In this document: one piece after another, positions 8,301-17,010 of the stretch | Layout of the letters: every line of letters begins with the position of its first letter | How positions within the stretch are numbered: position 1 is the stretch's first letter | NCBI GenBank assembly: GCA_024235935.1 | Contig: JACKLL010000008.1 | Coordinates: 1-64,000 of the forward strand | Length of the DNA stretch: 64,000 bases | From: Rhodoferax sp. | Lineage (GTDB): Bacteria; Pseudomonadota; Gammaproteobacteria; Burkholderiales; Burkholderiaceae_C | Direction of reading: 5' to 3' | Program-made: the position numbers and the translations under genes | The notes under the pieces: generated by a model | Database searches by the model: none | Told to the model about the DNA's origin: nothing | Seen by the model: the letters and a program-made list of their open reading frames with translations, nothing else

Positions 8301-9899
8301 TTGAAAACCCTGTTCATCCGTACCGCTGCCGCACTGGCCATCGCCACTGCGTTTGCGCTGCCCGCCACCTCCGTGCTGGCCGCCACCCCGAAAGACACGC
8401 TGGTCGTGGCCTGGGCCATCGACGACATCATCACCATGGACCCGGCCGAGTCGTTCGAGATTTCCGCCGGCGAGGTCATGGGCAACTCCTATGACCGGCT
8501 GTTGCGCTACGACGTCAACGACCCGTCCAAGCTGGTGGCCGATATCGCCACCAAGTGGTCGGTCTCGGCCGATGGCAAGACCTATACGTTCGACCTGCGC
8601 CCCAATGTGAAGTTCGCCTCGGGCAACCCGCTGACGGCCGAAGATGTGGTGTATTCGCTGCAGCGCGCCGTGCTGCTGGACAAGACACCGGCCTTCATCC
8701 TGACGCAGTTCGGCTTCACCAAGGACAACGTCAAGGACAAGATCAAGCAGACCGGCCCGCTGAGCCTGACGATCGAGACGGACCAGGCCTACGCGCCCAC
8801 CTTCGTCTACAACTGCCTGACCGCCAACATCGCGTCCATCGTCGACATGAAGTTGCTGATGTCCAAGGAAGCCAATGGCGACATGGGCTACGGCTGGCTC
8901 AAGACCAACTACGCCGGCTCCGGCCCGATGAAGGTGCGTGAGTGGCGCGCCAACGAGGTCGTGGCCCTCGAGCGCAACGACAGCTACTGGGGCGAGAAGT
9001 CCAAGCTGGCGCGCGTGATCTACCGCCATGTGAAGGAAGCCGCGACCCAGCGCCTGATGCTGGAAAAAGGCGATGCCGACATCGCCCGCAACCTGCAGCC
9101 ACAAGACCTGGACGCGCTGGCCAGCAACAAGGACATCAAGACCACGGCCACGCCCAAGGGCACGGTCTGGTACATCGGCCTGAACCAGAAGAACCCGGCG
9201 CTGGCCAAGCCCGAAGTGCGCGAAGCCATGAAATGGCTGGTCGACTATGACGCCATCGCCGCCACGATGATCAAGAACATCGGCGTGGTGCACCAGAACT
9301 TCCTGCCGGTCGGCCTGCTCGGCGCCAGCACCGACAAACCCTACAAGCTGGACGTGAACAAGGCCAAGGCCCTGTTGGCCAAGGCCGGCTACCCGAACGG
9401 CTTCAAGGTCACCATCGACATGCGCACCACGCAGCCGGTGCAGGGCATGACGGAGGCTTTCCAGCAAACCGCCAAGCGCGCCGGCATCGACATCGAAATC
9501 CTGCCCGGCGACGGCAAGCAGACGCTGACCAAGTACCGCGCGCGCCAGCACGACATGTACATCGGCCAGTGGGGTGCCGACTACTGGGATCCGCACACCA
9601 ATGCGGACACCTTTGCACGCAACCCGGACAACAGCGACAACGCCAAGTCCAAGCCGCTGGCATGGCGCAACGCGTGGGACATCCCCGAGATGACCAAGAA
9701 GGCGGATGCCGCCGTGCTCGAGCGTGACGCCGGCAAGCGCAAGGCGATGTACCTCGACCTGCAGGCCGAGCACCGCAAGTCCAGCCCCTTCATCATGATC
9801 GGCCAGATGATCGAGACGGCCGCCATCCGCAGCGACGTCAAGAACTTCAAGATCGGTCCCACGTCGGATGCGACCTACATGTTCAAGGTCAGCAAGTAA
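8301..9899 (+). CDS. Periplasmic peptide-binding protein of an ABC transporter (DppA/OppA family)
   Basis: This is an extracytoplasmic solute-binding protein of family 5, which captures di- or oligopeptides for import. The 532-residue product has a Sec signal peptide (MKTLFIRTAAALAIATAFAL, cleavage likely after SVLA) and the family segment ATKWSVSADGKTYTFDLRPN near residues 80-100. It starts at TTG, supported by AGGAGA five bases upstream; an ATG start would lose the signal peptide. It heads a plus-strand operon with two permeases, two ATPases and a dipeptidase, which points to peptide uptake for nutrition. Confidence 0.93.
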   Translation: MKTLFIRTAAALAIATAFALPATSVLAATPKDTLVVAWAIDDIITMDPAESFEISAGEVMGNSYDRLLRYDVNDPSKLVADIATKWSVSADGKTYTFDLRPNVKFASGNPLTAEDVVYSLQRAVLLDKTPAFILTQFGFTKDNVKDKIKQTGPLSLTIETDQAYAPTFVYNCLTANIASIVDMKLLMSKEANGDMGYGWLKTNYAGSGPMKVREWRANEVVALERNDSYWGEKSKLARVIYRHVKEAATQRLMLEKGDADIARNLQPQDLDALASNKDIKTTATPKGTVWYIGLNQKNPALAKPEVREAMKWLVDYDAIAATMIKNIGVVHQNFLPVGLLGASTDKPYKLDVNKAKALLAKAGYPNGFKVTIDMRTTQPVQGMTEAFQQTAKRAGIDIEILPGDGKQTLTKYRARQHDMYIGQWGADYWDPHTNADTFARNPDNSDNAKSKPLAWRNAWDIPEMTKKADAAVLERDAGKRKAMYLDLQAEHRKSSPFIMIGQMIETAAIRSDVKNFKIGPTSDATYMFKVSK

Positions 9900-9923
9900 T
9901 CCACGCGCAAGGGTTCTGCTGGT

Positions 9924-10991
9924 TTGAACGCTGAAGTGCAATCGCCGCCCGCTAGCGCGGGCGGCGCTCGTTTGACGAGTGCCATCAAGAGTGGCGTGAA
10001 CTTCCTGGGGGTCATCATCCTGACCTACCTGGGACTGCTCGCGGTCACGTTTTTCATCGGCCGCGTGATGCCGATCGACCCGGTGCTGGCCATCGTCGGC
10101 GACCGGGCTCCCGAACACGTGGTGGAGCGGGTGCGTGAGGAGATGGGGCTGAACAAGCCGCTGTACACGCAGTTCGGCATCTACCTCAAGAAGGTCGCCA
10201 CCGGCGACTTCGGCACGTCGGTGCTGACATCCAACCCGGTGATGGTCGACATCAAGCGCACCTTCCCGGCCACGATCGAACTGGCCACGCTGGGCATCAT
10301 CCTCGGCGCCGGCATCGGCGTGCCGCTGGGCGTCTGGGCCGCGGTCCGGCGTGGCGGCCTGGTCGACCAGGTGGTCCGCGTGATGGGCCTGGTCGGCTAT
10401 TCGGTGCCGATCTTCTGGCTCGGACTCATGGGCCTGGTGCTGTTCTACGCCAAGCTCGGCTGGATCGCCGGGCCGGGACGCATCGACGTCGCCTACGAAT
10501 ATTCGGTCACGCTGGAGAGCGGCTTTCTGCTGCTGGACACCGCGCGCCAGGGCCAGTGGGACGCGTTTCGCAACGTGTTGTCGCACCTGATCCTGCCGGC
10601 CTCGCTGCTCGGTTATTTCTCGCTCGCCTACATCAGCCGGATGACGCGCTCGTTCATGCTCAATGAACTGGCGCAGGAGTATGTGGTGGCGGCGCGTGCC
10701 AAGGGTCTGTCCGAGACCCGCATCATCTGGCGCCACGCGCTGCGCAACGCCATGGTGCCGCTGGTCACCGTCATTGCACTGTCGTATGCCGGCCTGCTCG
10801 AAGGCTCGGTGCTGACCGAGACCGTTTTCGCCTGGCCGGGCCTGGGCCTGTACATCACCAACTCGCTGCAGAACGCCGACATGAATGCCGTGCTCGGCGG
10901 CACCATCGTCGTGGGCTCGATCTTCATCGGTCTGAACCTGCTGTCGGACCTGCTCTACAAGATGCTCGACCCGCGTACCCGTACCCGATGA
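9924..10991 (+). CDS. Peptide ABC transporter permease (DppB type)
   Basis: This is one of two membrane subunits of the peptide importer. The 355-residue protein has six transmembrane segments, the family opening FFIGRVMPIDPVLAIVGDRA, and the ATPase-contacting EAA loop (EYVVAARAKGLSETRIIWRHALRN). The start is a TTG at 9924 with AAGGG ten bases upstream. It ends with a 4-base ATGA overlap into the next permease, so the pair is translationally coupled. Confidence 0.93.
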   Translation: MNAEVQSPPASAGGARLTSAIKSGVNFLGVIILTYLGLLAVTFFIGRVMPIDPVLAIVGDRAPEHVVERVREEMGLNKPLYTQFGIYLKKVATGDFGTSVLTSNPVMVDIKRTFPATIELATLGIILGAGIGVPLGVWAAVRRGGLVDQVVRVMGLVGYSVPIFWLGLMGLVLFYAKLGWIAGPGRIDVAYEYSVTLESGFLLLDTARQGQWDAFRNVLSHLILPASLLGYFSLAYISRMTRSFMLNELAQEYVVAARAKGLSETRIIWRHALRNAMVPLVTVIALSYAGLLEGSVLTETVFAWPGLGLYITNSLQNADMNAVLGGTIVVGSIFIGLNLLSDLLYKMLDPRTRTR

Positions 10992-11917
10992 ACAGCCCTG
11001 CCACATCCGCCGCCAAGGAAAGCCTGCACGACTGGCTGATGTCCGAGCGCCCGCAATCGCGGCGCCAGGCATCGCTCGGCCGTGCCTACGGGGCCTGGCG
11101 CACCTTTGCCCGCAACCGCCTCGCGATGCTCGGCCTGGCCATCGTGCTGGCACTGGTGCTGATCGCGATCTTTGCGGACCAGCTGGCGCCGTACTCGCCC
11201 TACATCGGCGATCTGCGCACCACCCGGCTGCTGCCGCCGTCGGCCGCGCACTGGTTCGGCACCGACGACCAGGGCCGCGACATCCTGTCGCGCATCATCC
11301 ACGGCTCGCGCGTCACGCTGTACGTGGTCGCGCTGGTGGCGGTGCTGGCCGCCCCGATCGGACTCGTCGTCGGCACGGTGGCCGGTTATGCCGGCGGCTG
11401 GATCGATGCGGCGCTGATGCGCATCACCGACATCTTTCTGGCGTTCCCGCGGCTGATCCTGGCGCTGGCCTTCGTCGCCGCGCTCGGCCCCGGCATCGAG
11501 AACGCCGTGATCGCGATTGCCATCACATCCTGGCCGCCGTATGCGCGCATCGCACGCGCCGAGACGCTGACCATTCGCCAGGCGGACTATATCGCCGCAG
11601 TGCAGCTGATCGGCGCCTCACCCTGGCGCATCGTGCTGCGCCACATCATGCCGTTGTGTGTGTCCTCGGTCATCGTGCGGGTCACGCTGGACATGGCCGG
11701 CATCATCCTGACCGCGGCCGGACTCGGCTTCCTCGGCCTGGGCGCGCAGCCGCCGATGCCCGAGTGGGGCGCACTGATCGCCAATGGCCGCCTGTACGTG
11801 CTCGACCAGTGGTGGGTGGCCGCCGCACCCGGCGCCGCCATCTTCCTGGTCAGCCTGGCCTTCAACCTGCTGGGCGACGGATTGCGCGATGCACTCGATC
11901 CCAAGGGGGTGAAATGA
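10988..11917 (+). CDS. Peptide ABC transporter permease (DppC type)
   Basis: This second membrane subunit of the peptide importer is 309 residues long. It has the N-terminal cytoplasmic helix typical of DppC/OppC, the segment LLPPSAAHWFGTDDQGRDILSR, and an EAA loop (DYIAAVQLIGASPWRIVLRHIMP). It overlaps the preceding permease and the following ATPase by ATGA at both ends, giving a tightly coupled BCD series. Confidence 0.94.
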   Translation: MNSPATSAAKESLHDWLMSERPQSRRQASLGRAYGAWRTFARNRLAMLGLAIVLALVLIAIFADQLAPYSPYIGDLRTTRLLPPSAAHWFGTDDQGRDILSRIIHGSRVTLYVVALVAVLAAPIGLVVGTVAGYAGGWIDAALMRITDIFLAFPRLILALAFVAALGPGIENAVIAIAITSWPPYARIARAETLTIRQADYIAAVQLIGASPWRIVLRHIMPLCVSSVIVRVTLDMAGIILTAAGLGFLGLGAQPPMPEWGALIANGRLYVLDQWWVAAAPGAAIFLVSLAFNLLGDGLRDALDPKGVK

Positions 11918-13083
11918 GCATCATCGACAGGGCCTTGACCAAGAAAGGCCGGGCGGCAGACCCCGAGGGCCTGCTGCCCGGTGTACCTGCGCCAGCTGCA
12001 TCCGATGGGCATGCGCAACACGACGCCCTCGACTCCCCGGCTGCAACGACAGGCGCAGAGCGTCCGACGATCGACGCAGCGACACCGGACGCCATGGCGC
12101 CGGCCATGGCAGACGGATCCCCTGAGGGGCCGACTCCTGCGCCGGCGGCTCCCGCCGCGACTACGGAGCCATCCGTTGCCCTGGCCGCGCCGCCGGTCCC
12201 CGAACCGGTCCGCATCGAACCGACGCTCAAGGCCGCGGTGCCGGCGCCCCGCCCGGTACTCGTGGTCGACGACCTGCGGGTCGCCTTCCCCGGCCGGGAC
12301 GGCGGCTGGACCGAAGCCGTGCGCGGCGTGTCGTTCACGCTGGGTCGCGAGCGGCTGGGCATCGTCGGCGAGTCGGGCTCGGGCAAGTCTCAGACCGGCC
12401 GCGCCATCCTCGGCCTGACCGCACCCGAAGGGCGTGTCACCGCCAAACGGCTGGAATTCCACGGCACCGACCTGCTGCACTGCTCGGCCCGGGAGCGGCG
12501 CGACCTGCGCGGCGGACGCATCGCCATGGTGCTGCAGGATCCGAAGTTCTCGCTCAACCCGGTCATGACCATCGGCGACCAGGTGGTGGAGACGCTGCGC
12601 GCCCACAGCCGCATGTCGGCGCGCGACGCGCGCGACAAGGCGCTGGAGGCGTTGGCGGCGGTGCAGATCGACCAGCCGAAGCGCGTCTACAAGCTGTATC
12701 CGCACGAGGTCTCCGGCGGCATGGGGCAACGCGCCATGATCGCGATGATGCTGATCGCCAACCCCGAGCTGCTGATCGCCGATGAGCCGACCTCGGCGCT
12801 GGACGTGACCGTACAACTGCAGGTGCTCGCCATCCTGGACAAGCTGGTGACCGAGCGCGGCATGGGACTGGTCTTCATCTCGCACGACCTGCGCCTGGTG
12901 TCGACCTTCTGCGACCGCATCCTGGTGATGTATGCGGGCAAGGTGGTCGAAGAGATCGCCTCTGGCGGACTGGCCGATGCCCAACACCCGTATACCCGCG
13001 GACTGCTCAATTGCCTGCCCCGGCTGGCGGAAGACCGCCATCCGCTGCCGACACTCGACCGGCAGCCGGCGTGGGCCCTGTGA
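11914..13083 (+). CDS. Peptide ABC transporter ATP-binding protein (DppD type) with long N-terminal extension
   Basis: This is the first of two ATPases of the peptide importer (389 residues). The ABC domain begins near residue 113 (PRPVLVVDDLRVAFPG), with Walker A GESGSGKS at 152-159, signature EVSGGMGQRAMIA and Walker B LLIADEPTSALD. Residues 1-112 form an Ala/Pro-rich, low-complexity lead that DppD proteins normally lack. The ATG at 11914 overlaps the permease stop as ATGA, which favours this start and hence translation of the extension; a later start cannot be excluded. Confidence 0.92.
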   Translation: MSIIDRALTKKGRAADPEGLLPGVPAPAASDGHAQHDALDSPAATTGAERPTIDAATPDAMAPAMADGSPEGPTPAPAAPAATTEPSVALAAPPVPEPVRIEPTLKAAVPAPRPVLVVDDLRVAFPGRDGGWTEAVRGVSFTLGRERLGIVGESGSGKSQTGRAILGLTAPEGRVTAKRLEFHGTDLLHCSARERRDLRGGRIAMVLQDPKFSLNPVMTIGDQVVETLRAHSRMSARDARDKALEALAAVQIDQPKRVYKLYPHEVSGGMGQRAMIAMMLIANPELLIADEPTSALDVTVQLQVLAILDKLVTERGMGLVFISHDLRLVSTFCDRILVMYAGKVVEEIASGGLADAQHPYTRGLLNCLPRLAEDRHPLPTLDRQPAWAL

Positions 13084-13916
13084 ACACGACCATGACTTCG
13101 ACCACGGATTCCCCGAACCCGGCCGCGACGGCACGCAGCAGCAACGACGACCATGTCGGCCTGGCGGCCATCGACCTGCGCGTGGTGTACGACGGTTTCG
13201 TCGCCGTCGAGAAGACCACGCTGCATGTGGCGCCCGGCGAGAGCTTCGGCATCGTCGGCGAGTCGGGTTCCGGCAAGTCCACGGTGCTGCGCGCCATCTG
13301 CGGGCTGGCACCGATGGAGTCGGGCAAGGTCCAGCTCATCGGCGGCGGCGACCGGACGCTGCCGGCGCCCGGCAGCAAACCCTTTCGCCGCCTGGTGCAG
13401 ATGGTGTTCCAGGATCCGTACGGATCACTGCATCCGCGCCAGACCGTCGACCGCATCCTGGCCGAGCCGTTGGCCATCCATGGCATCCAGGATGCCGAAA
13501 CCCGGATCGAGCGTGCGCTGGATGAAGTCGGCCTGGGCAACGGCTTTCGCTTCCGCTACCCGCACCAGCTCTCCGGCGGGCAGCGCCAGCGCATCGCGAT
13601 TGCGCGCGCGCTGATCCTCGAGCCGCAGATCATGCTGCTGGACGAACCCACGTCGGCGCTGGACGCCTCGGTGCAGGCCGAGGTGCTCAACCTGCTGGAA
13701 GACCTGCGCCGCAGGCGCGGGCTGACCTTCATCATGGTCAGCCACGACCTGGCCGTGGTGACCCACATGTGCGAGAAGCTGATGGTGATGCAGCGCGGGC
13801 AGACCGTGGAGCTGCTGTCCTCGGCCGACCTCGCTGCGCACCGGGTGCAGCAGGACTACACCCGCAAGCTGATGCAGGCATCCGCCGGCTTCAGTCGGGA
13901 CGCCGCGACCGCCTGA
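13080..13916 (+). CDS. Peptide ABC transporter ATP-binding protein (DppF type)
   Basis: This second ATPase of the importer has Walker A GESGSGKST, signature QLSGGQRQRIAIARAL and Walker B MLLDEPTSALD. The product is 278 residues from a GTG at 13080 that overlaps the preceding stop as GTGA; an ATG at 13092 is the alternative. The C-terminus matches the DppF/OppF pattern (QDYTRKLMQASAGF). A 20-base perfect palindrome follows 14 bases after its stop. Confidence 0.93.
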   Translation: MNTTMTSTTDSPNPAATARSSNDDHVGLAAIDLRVVYDGFVAVEKTTLHVAPGESFGIVGESGSGKSTVLRAICGLAPMESGKVQLIGGGDRTLPAPGSKPFRRLVQMVFQDPYGSLHPRQTVDRILAEPLAIHGIQDAETRIERALDEVGLGNGFRFRYPHQLSGGQRQRIAIARALILEPQIMLLDEPTSALDASVQAEVLNLLEDLRRRRGLTFIMVSHDLAVVTHMCEKLMVMQRGQTVELLSSADLAAHRVQQDYTRKLMQASAGFSRDAATA

Positions 13917-13929
13917 CCGGCGTACAGCG

Positions 13930-13949
13930 CGGCAGGCCCGGGCCTGCCG
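13930..13949. terminator. 20-base perfect palindrome after the peptide transporter genes
   Basis: CGGCAGGCCCGGGCCTGCCG is a perfect palindrome of 20 bases, able to form a very GC-rich hairpin in RNA. It lies between the last ATPase gene and the dipeptidase gene on the same strand. There is no T-run after it, so it may be a pause, attenuation or RNA-stabilising site rather than a full intrinsic terminator. Confidence 0.5.
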
Positions 13950-14022
13950 TGCACACGCTGCGCCGCTGTGTGATGATCGCGCCAAGCCCTTGTTCCCATC
14001 CACTTTTTCCGAAAGACCGACC

Positions 14023-14988
14023 ATGATCCACTGGGAAGCCCACGCCTGTCTGCCCCTGCACCCGCAGGCCGACTTTGCGCCGATCGACCGCCTGCGTGCG
14101 GCCGGCGTGCACTATGTGTCGATCAACATCGGCATGGACATGAACCCGTTGGCGCAGGTGATGGCCGTCATCGCCGGCTTTCGTGCCACCATCGCCGCCC
14201 ATCCGGACAAGTACCGCATGGTCGCGACGCTGCAGGACATCGAGGCCGCCAAGGTCGCCGGCTGCATCGCGATCGGCTTTGACCTCGAAGGCGCGATGCC
14301 GCTGCTCGAGCAGCCCGACATGGTGGCGCTGTACAAAAGCCTGGGCGTGCACCAGATGCACTTGGCCTACAACCGCAACAACAGCGTGGCCGGTGGCTGT
14401 CACGACGATGAACAAGGTCTGACCCCGCTCGGCCACAAGATCGTCGAGGCGATCAACCAGGCTGGCGTGCTGATGGACTGCTCGCACACCGGACGCAAGT
14501 GCAGCCTGGACATCATGGCCGCGTCCCGCGCGCCGGTGATCTTCAGCCATGCCAACCCGCTGGCGCTGGTGGAGCATGGCCGCAACATCACCGACGAACA
14601 GATCAGGGCCTGCGCCGCCACCAGTGGCGTCGTCTGCATCAACGGTGTGTCGTTCTTTCTGGGGACGACAACCCCGACCGCTGCCGACGTCGCCCGCCAC
14701 GCCGCCTATGTGGCCGACCTGGTCGGCGTCGACCATGTCGGCATCGGGCTGGACATCAGCTTCAGCCAGCCGGAACTGAACGACACCCCGCCCGGCGACT
14801 ACGACCCGACCTACTGGTGGCCCAAGTCGGCCGGTTACGACCGCGCAATCACCCGCTCCACCTACCCGCCGATCGAGGCCTGGCGCGAATTGTCCGGCGA
14901 ACTGCAACGCACGGGCATGACGGCCGACGAGGCGGGCCGGGTGATGGGTGGGAACATGGTGCGGGTGGCGGAGCAGGTGTGGGGGTGA
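14023..14988 (+). CDS. Membrane dipeptidase-like metallopeptidase (family M19)
   Basis: Renal-dipeptidase-type enzymes use two zinc ions to cleave dipeptides, including some with D-residues. The 321-residue protein shows the bridging glutamate Glu89 in GFDLEG, the segment NSVAGGCHDDE, and metal histidines His155 (DCSHTG) and His176 (FSHANP). The N-terminal HxD ligand pair seen in the family appears here as His7-Ala-Cys9. There is no signal peptide, so it is probably cytoplasmic, acting on peptides imported by the adjacent transporter. The start at 14023 is where homology begins. Confidence 0.82.
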   Translation: MIHWEAHACLPLHPQADFAPIDRLRAAGVHYVSINIGMDMNPLAQVMAVIAGFRATIAAHPDKYRMVATLQDIEAAKVAGCIAIGFDLEGAMPLLEQPDMVALYKSLGVHQMHLAYNRNNSVAGGCHDDEQGLTPLGHKIVEAINQAGVLMDCSHTGRKCSLDIMAASRAPVIFSHANPLALVEHGRNITDEQIRACAATSGVVCINGVSFFLGTTTPTAADVARHAAYVADLVGVDHVGIGLDISFSQPELNDTPPGDYDPTYWWPKSAGYDRAITRSTYPPIEAWRELSGELQRTGMTADEAGRVMGGNMVRVAEQVWG

Positions 14989-15161
14989 TTCGGGCATTTG
15001 TTACAACGGATTAAGGCGCTGATCTGGCATGGCGACAAAGAGCGCCAGCGTCTTGCATTCGAACCATGCGGTCTGATTGCACATATGGCATGCTCGGACC
15101 GACATGTTCGTGTAGCCGTGTCCGGGCACGCCGCGCCTGGGCCATTGACAATGACCCCACC

Positions 15162-15659
15162 ATGCTGGCCCTGCCTGACATCCGACTCGCGACGCCCGCC
15201 GATGCGGCCGGCATTGCGGACATGTCACGTGACTGCATCGAGCATGGGCTGCCCTGGAGCTGGACGGCGGCGCGGGTGCTGCAGGCGATACATGATCCCT
15301 TGACCAACGTCGCGGTTCACGCGCGGCGCGGGCAGCTGCAAGGCTTCGGCATCATGCAATATGGCGACGACGACGCGCATCTGTTGCTCTTGGCCGTATC
15401 GCCGGTGGCACGGCACCAGGGCCTCGGACGGGGGTTGACGGCGTGGCTGGAGCACACCGCGCGCACGGCCGGCGTGCGCCGCATCCGGCTCGAGGCCCGG
15501 GCAGACAACCTGCATGCGCTTGCGTTCTACGAGAAGCAGGGCTATGTCCGCGTGGGGACGGCCAGCGGCTATTACGAAGGTGTGGTCGACGCCGTGCAGA
15601 TGCGCAAAATGCTGGTCGGCGACGGAGGGGCTGCTTCAGATGACCTCGCCACTCGTTAG
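15162..15659 (+). CDS. GNAT-family N-acetyltransferase
   Basis: This 165-residue GNAT acetyltransferase begins IRLATPADAAGIADMS and has the acetyl-CoA loop VSPVARHQGLGRGLTAWLE followed by ARADNLHALAFYEKQGYVRVG, which resembles RimI-like proteins. The acceptor substrate is unknown. The frame is open upstream, but the ATG at 15162 is chosen because the fold begins there. It stands alone between the dipeptidase and a convergent peptidase gene, with a possible hairpin in the gap. Confidence 0.85.
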   Translation: MLALPDIRLATPADAAGIADMSRDCIEHGLPWSWTAARVLQAIHDPLTNVAVHARRGQLQGFGIMQYGDDDAHLLLLAVSPVARHQGLGRGLTAWLEHTARTAGVRRIRLEARADNLHALAFYEKQGYVRVGTASGYYEGVVDAVQMRKMLVGDGGAASDDLATR

Positions 15660-15682
15660 ACATCGCTTACCTCATGCGGAGC

Positions 15683-15703
15683 GGCTGCTTCCGGCCGGCA
15701 GCC
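15683..15703. terminator. Possible bidirectional terminator hairpin
   Basis: GGCTGC (15683-15688) and GCAGCC (15698-15703) can pair across a 9-base loop in the 73-base gap between two convergent genes. The position is right for a terminator, but the stem is short and no T-run follows. Confidence 0.3.
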
Positions 15704-15732
15704 CGGCACAGCGCATGGCTACCCCTTGAATG

Positions 15733-16869
15733 TCACTTGGCCACGGCCCCCGGGAACCTGTCCTTGTAGCTCGGCGTCGTTCCGACCGTCTGCGCACTCA
15801 GCATCGCGCGGACGATGGCCCGCGCCAGCGTGTCGGCGGCGGTGGAACCCAGCAGATTGATGTTTGCCGGCGTGAAGCCCCAGGCCGCCTGCTGCTTGAG
15901 TGTTTCCAGATCGAGCAGACCGGTACCGAGCACGAACACGGTGTCGCCATCGAACATGGTGTGCGCCGGACGGATCGCACGGGCCAGTCCATCCTGGGCC
16001 ATTTCGGCGATCTTCTTGGCCTGGGCCTTGGTCAGCTTCACATTGGTCGCAACGACGGCAATGGTGGTGTTCTTCACCGGCTCCGCTGCAGCCAGCGCCA
16101 ACACCTCGCCCGTTGCCTGACCCTTGGCAAACGGTGCACTCAGGGGACCGAATTCGCCCCCCACTTCCAGGTACTTCGCATAGAACTCGCCGGTCGCAGG
16201 GTTCACCGTCGAGCCGCCCGCGTTCACCGCAACGATGGCGCCGACGATGACGCCATTGCCCAGATCGGTACTGGCCGTGCCCAGCCCGCCCTTGAGTCCG
16301 CCCGCAATGGCGCCGGCGCCTGCGCCGACATTGCCCATGGCCACCGGTCCAGCCGACGCGTTTTCCGCCGCCTGGCGTCCGAACGCGTGCGTGGGACGGT
16401 CATTGAACGTGCGGCCGAAACGGCCCGGGTCGTACAACACCGCAGCAGGAACGATCGGCACCACGTTACCCCGGCCGACATTCCAGCCGCGCTTGTTCTC
16501 TTCCAGCCACAGCATCACGCCATGTGCGGCATCCAGCCCGAACGCGCTGCCACCGGTCAGCACCACCGCATCCACCTTGTCGACCAGATTGGTCGGATCG
16601 AGCAGATCGGTCTCGCGCGTGCCGGGAGCCGAACCGCGTACATCGACGCCACCGACCGCCCCCTTGGGCGCCAGCACCACCGTCGTACCGGTGAAGCGCT
16701 GTTCGAAGTTGCCAACCTCGATGCCGGGCACGTCGGTGATCGCATTGAGCTTGCCGGCCTGCGTCGACGGCCGCACCGGCTTGGCCGCTTCGATGCTGGT
16801 CTGGGCCTGCAGGCTGGAGCCTATCGCCGCGAACAGGACAGCCGAGACGAATGATGTGGTGATTCGCAT
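15733..16869 (-). CDS. Secreted P1-family peptidase (DmpA / NylC type)
   Basis: P1-family enzymes are self-cleaving N-terminal-nucleophile hydrolases that act as aminopeptidases or amidases, for example DmpA, BapA and nylon-oligomer hydrolase NylC. The 378-residue precursor has a signal peptide (cleavage near SLQAQ, residue 23), the opening NAITDVPGIEVGNFEQRFTG, and the self-processing pair Asn267-Thr268 in EPVKNTTIAVVATN. The segment DGLARAIRPAHTMFDGDTVF is also diagnostic. Export to the periplasm would suit scavenging of peptides or beta-peptides. Cleavage chemistry is inferred from the family. Confidence 0.87.
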   Translation of the reverse strand: MRITTSFVSAVLFAAIGSSLQAQTSIEAAKPVRPSTQAGKLNAITDVPGIEVGNFEQRFTGTTVVLAPKGAVGGVDVRGSAPGTRETDLLDPTNLVDKVDAVVLTGGSAFGLDAAHGVMLWLEENKRGWNVGRGNVVPIVPAAVLYDPGRFGRTFNDRPTHAFGRQAAENASAGPVAMGNVGAGAGAIAGGLKGGLGTASTDLGNGVIVGAIVAVNAGGSTVNPATGEFYAKYLEVGGEFGPLSAPFAKGQATGEVLALAAAEPVKNTTIAVVATNVKLTKAQAKKIAEMAQDGLARAIRPAHTMFDGDTVFVLGTGLLDLETLKQQAAWGFTPANINLLGSTAADTLARAIVRAMLSAQTVGTTPSYKDRFPGAVAK

Positions 16870-17010
16870 GTTTTCCTCCTGGGGACGGATGCCGCAACGG
16901 GCGATGATTTCCCACCAGTATCGCCGTACTTCGCGCTTCAGCGCACGCCCATCGCGAGGCCAAGCGTGGAGCGCCCAGCACCTGCGGGCGTTCTTGCCGG
17001 TCGCGGTCCG

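Noticed and set aside
8265..11153. A 962-codon open frame on the minus strand opposite the peptide transporter genes
   Set aside because: Its product is a His/Gln/Arg-rich, low-complexity string with no known domain, typical of antisense frames in GC-rich DNA. The plus strand carries clear transporter proteins.
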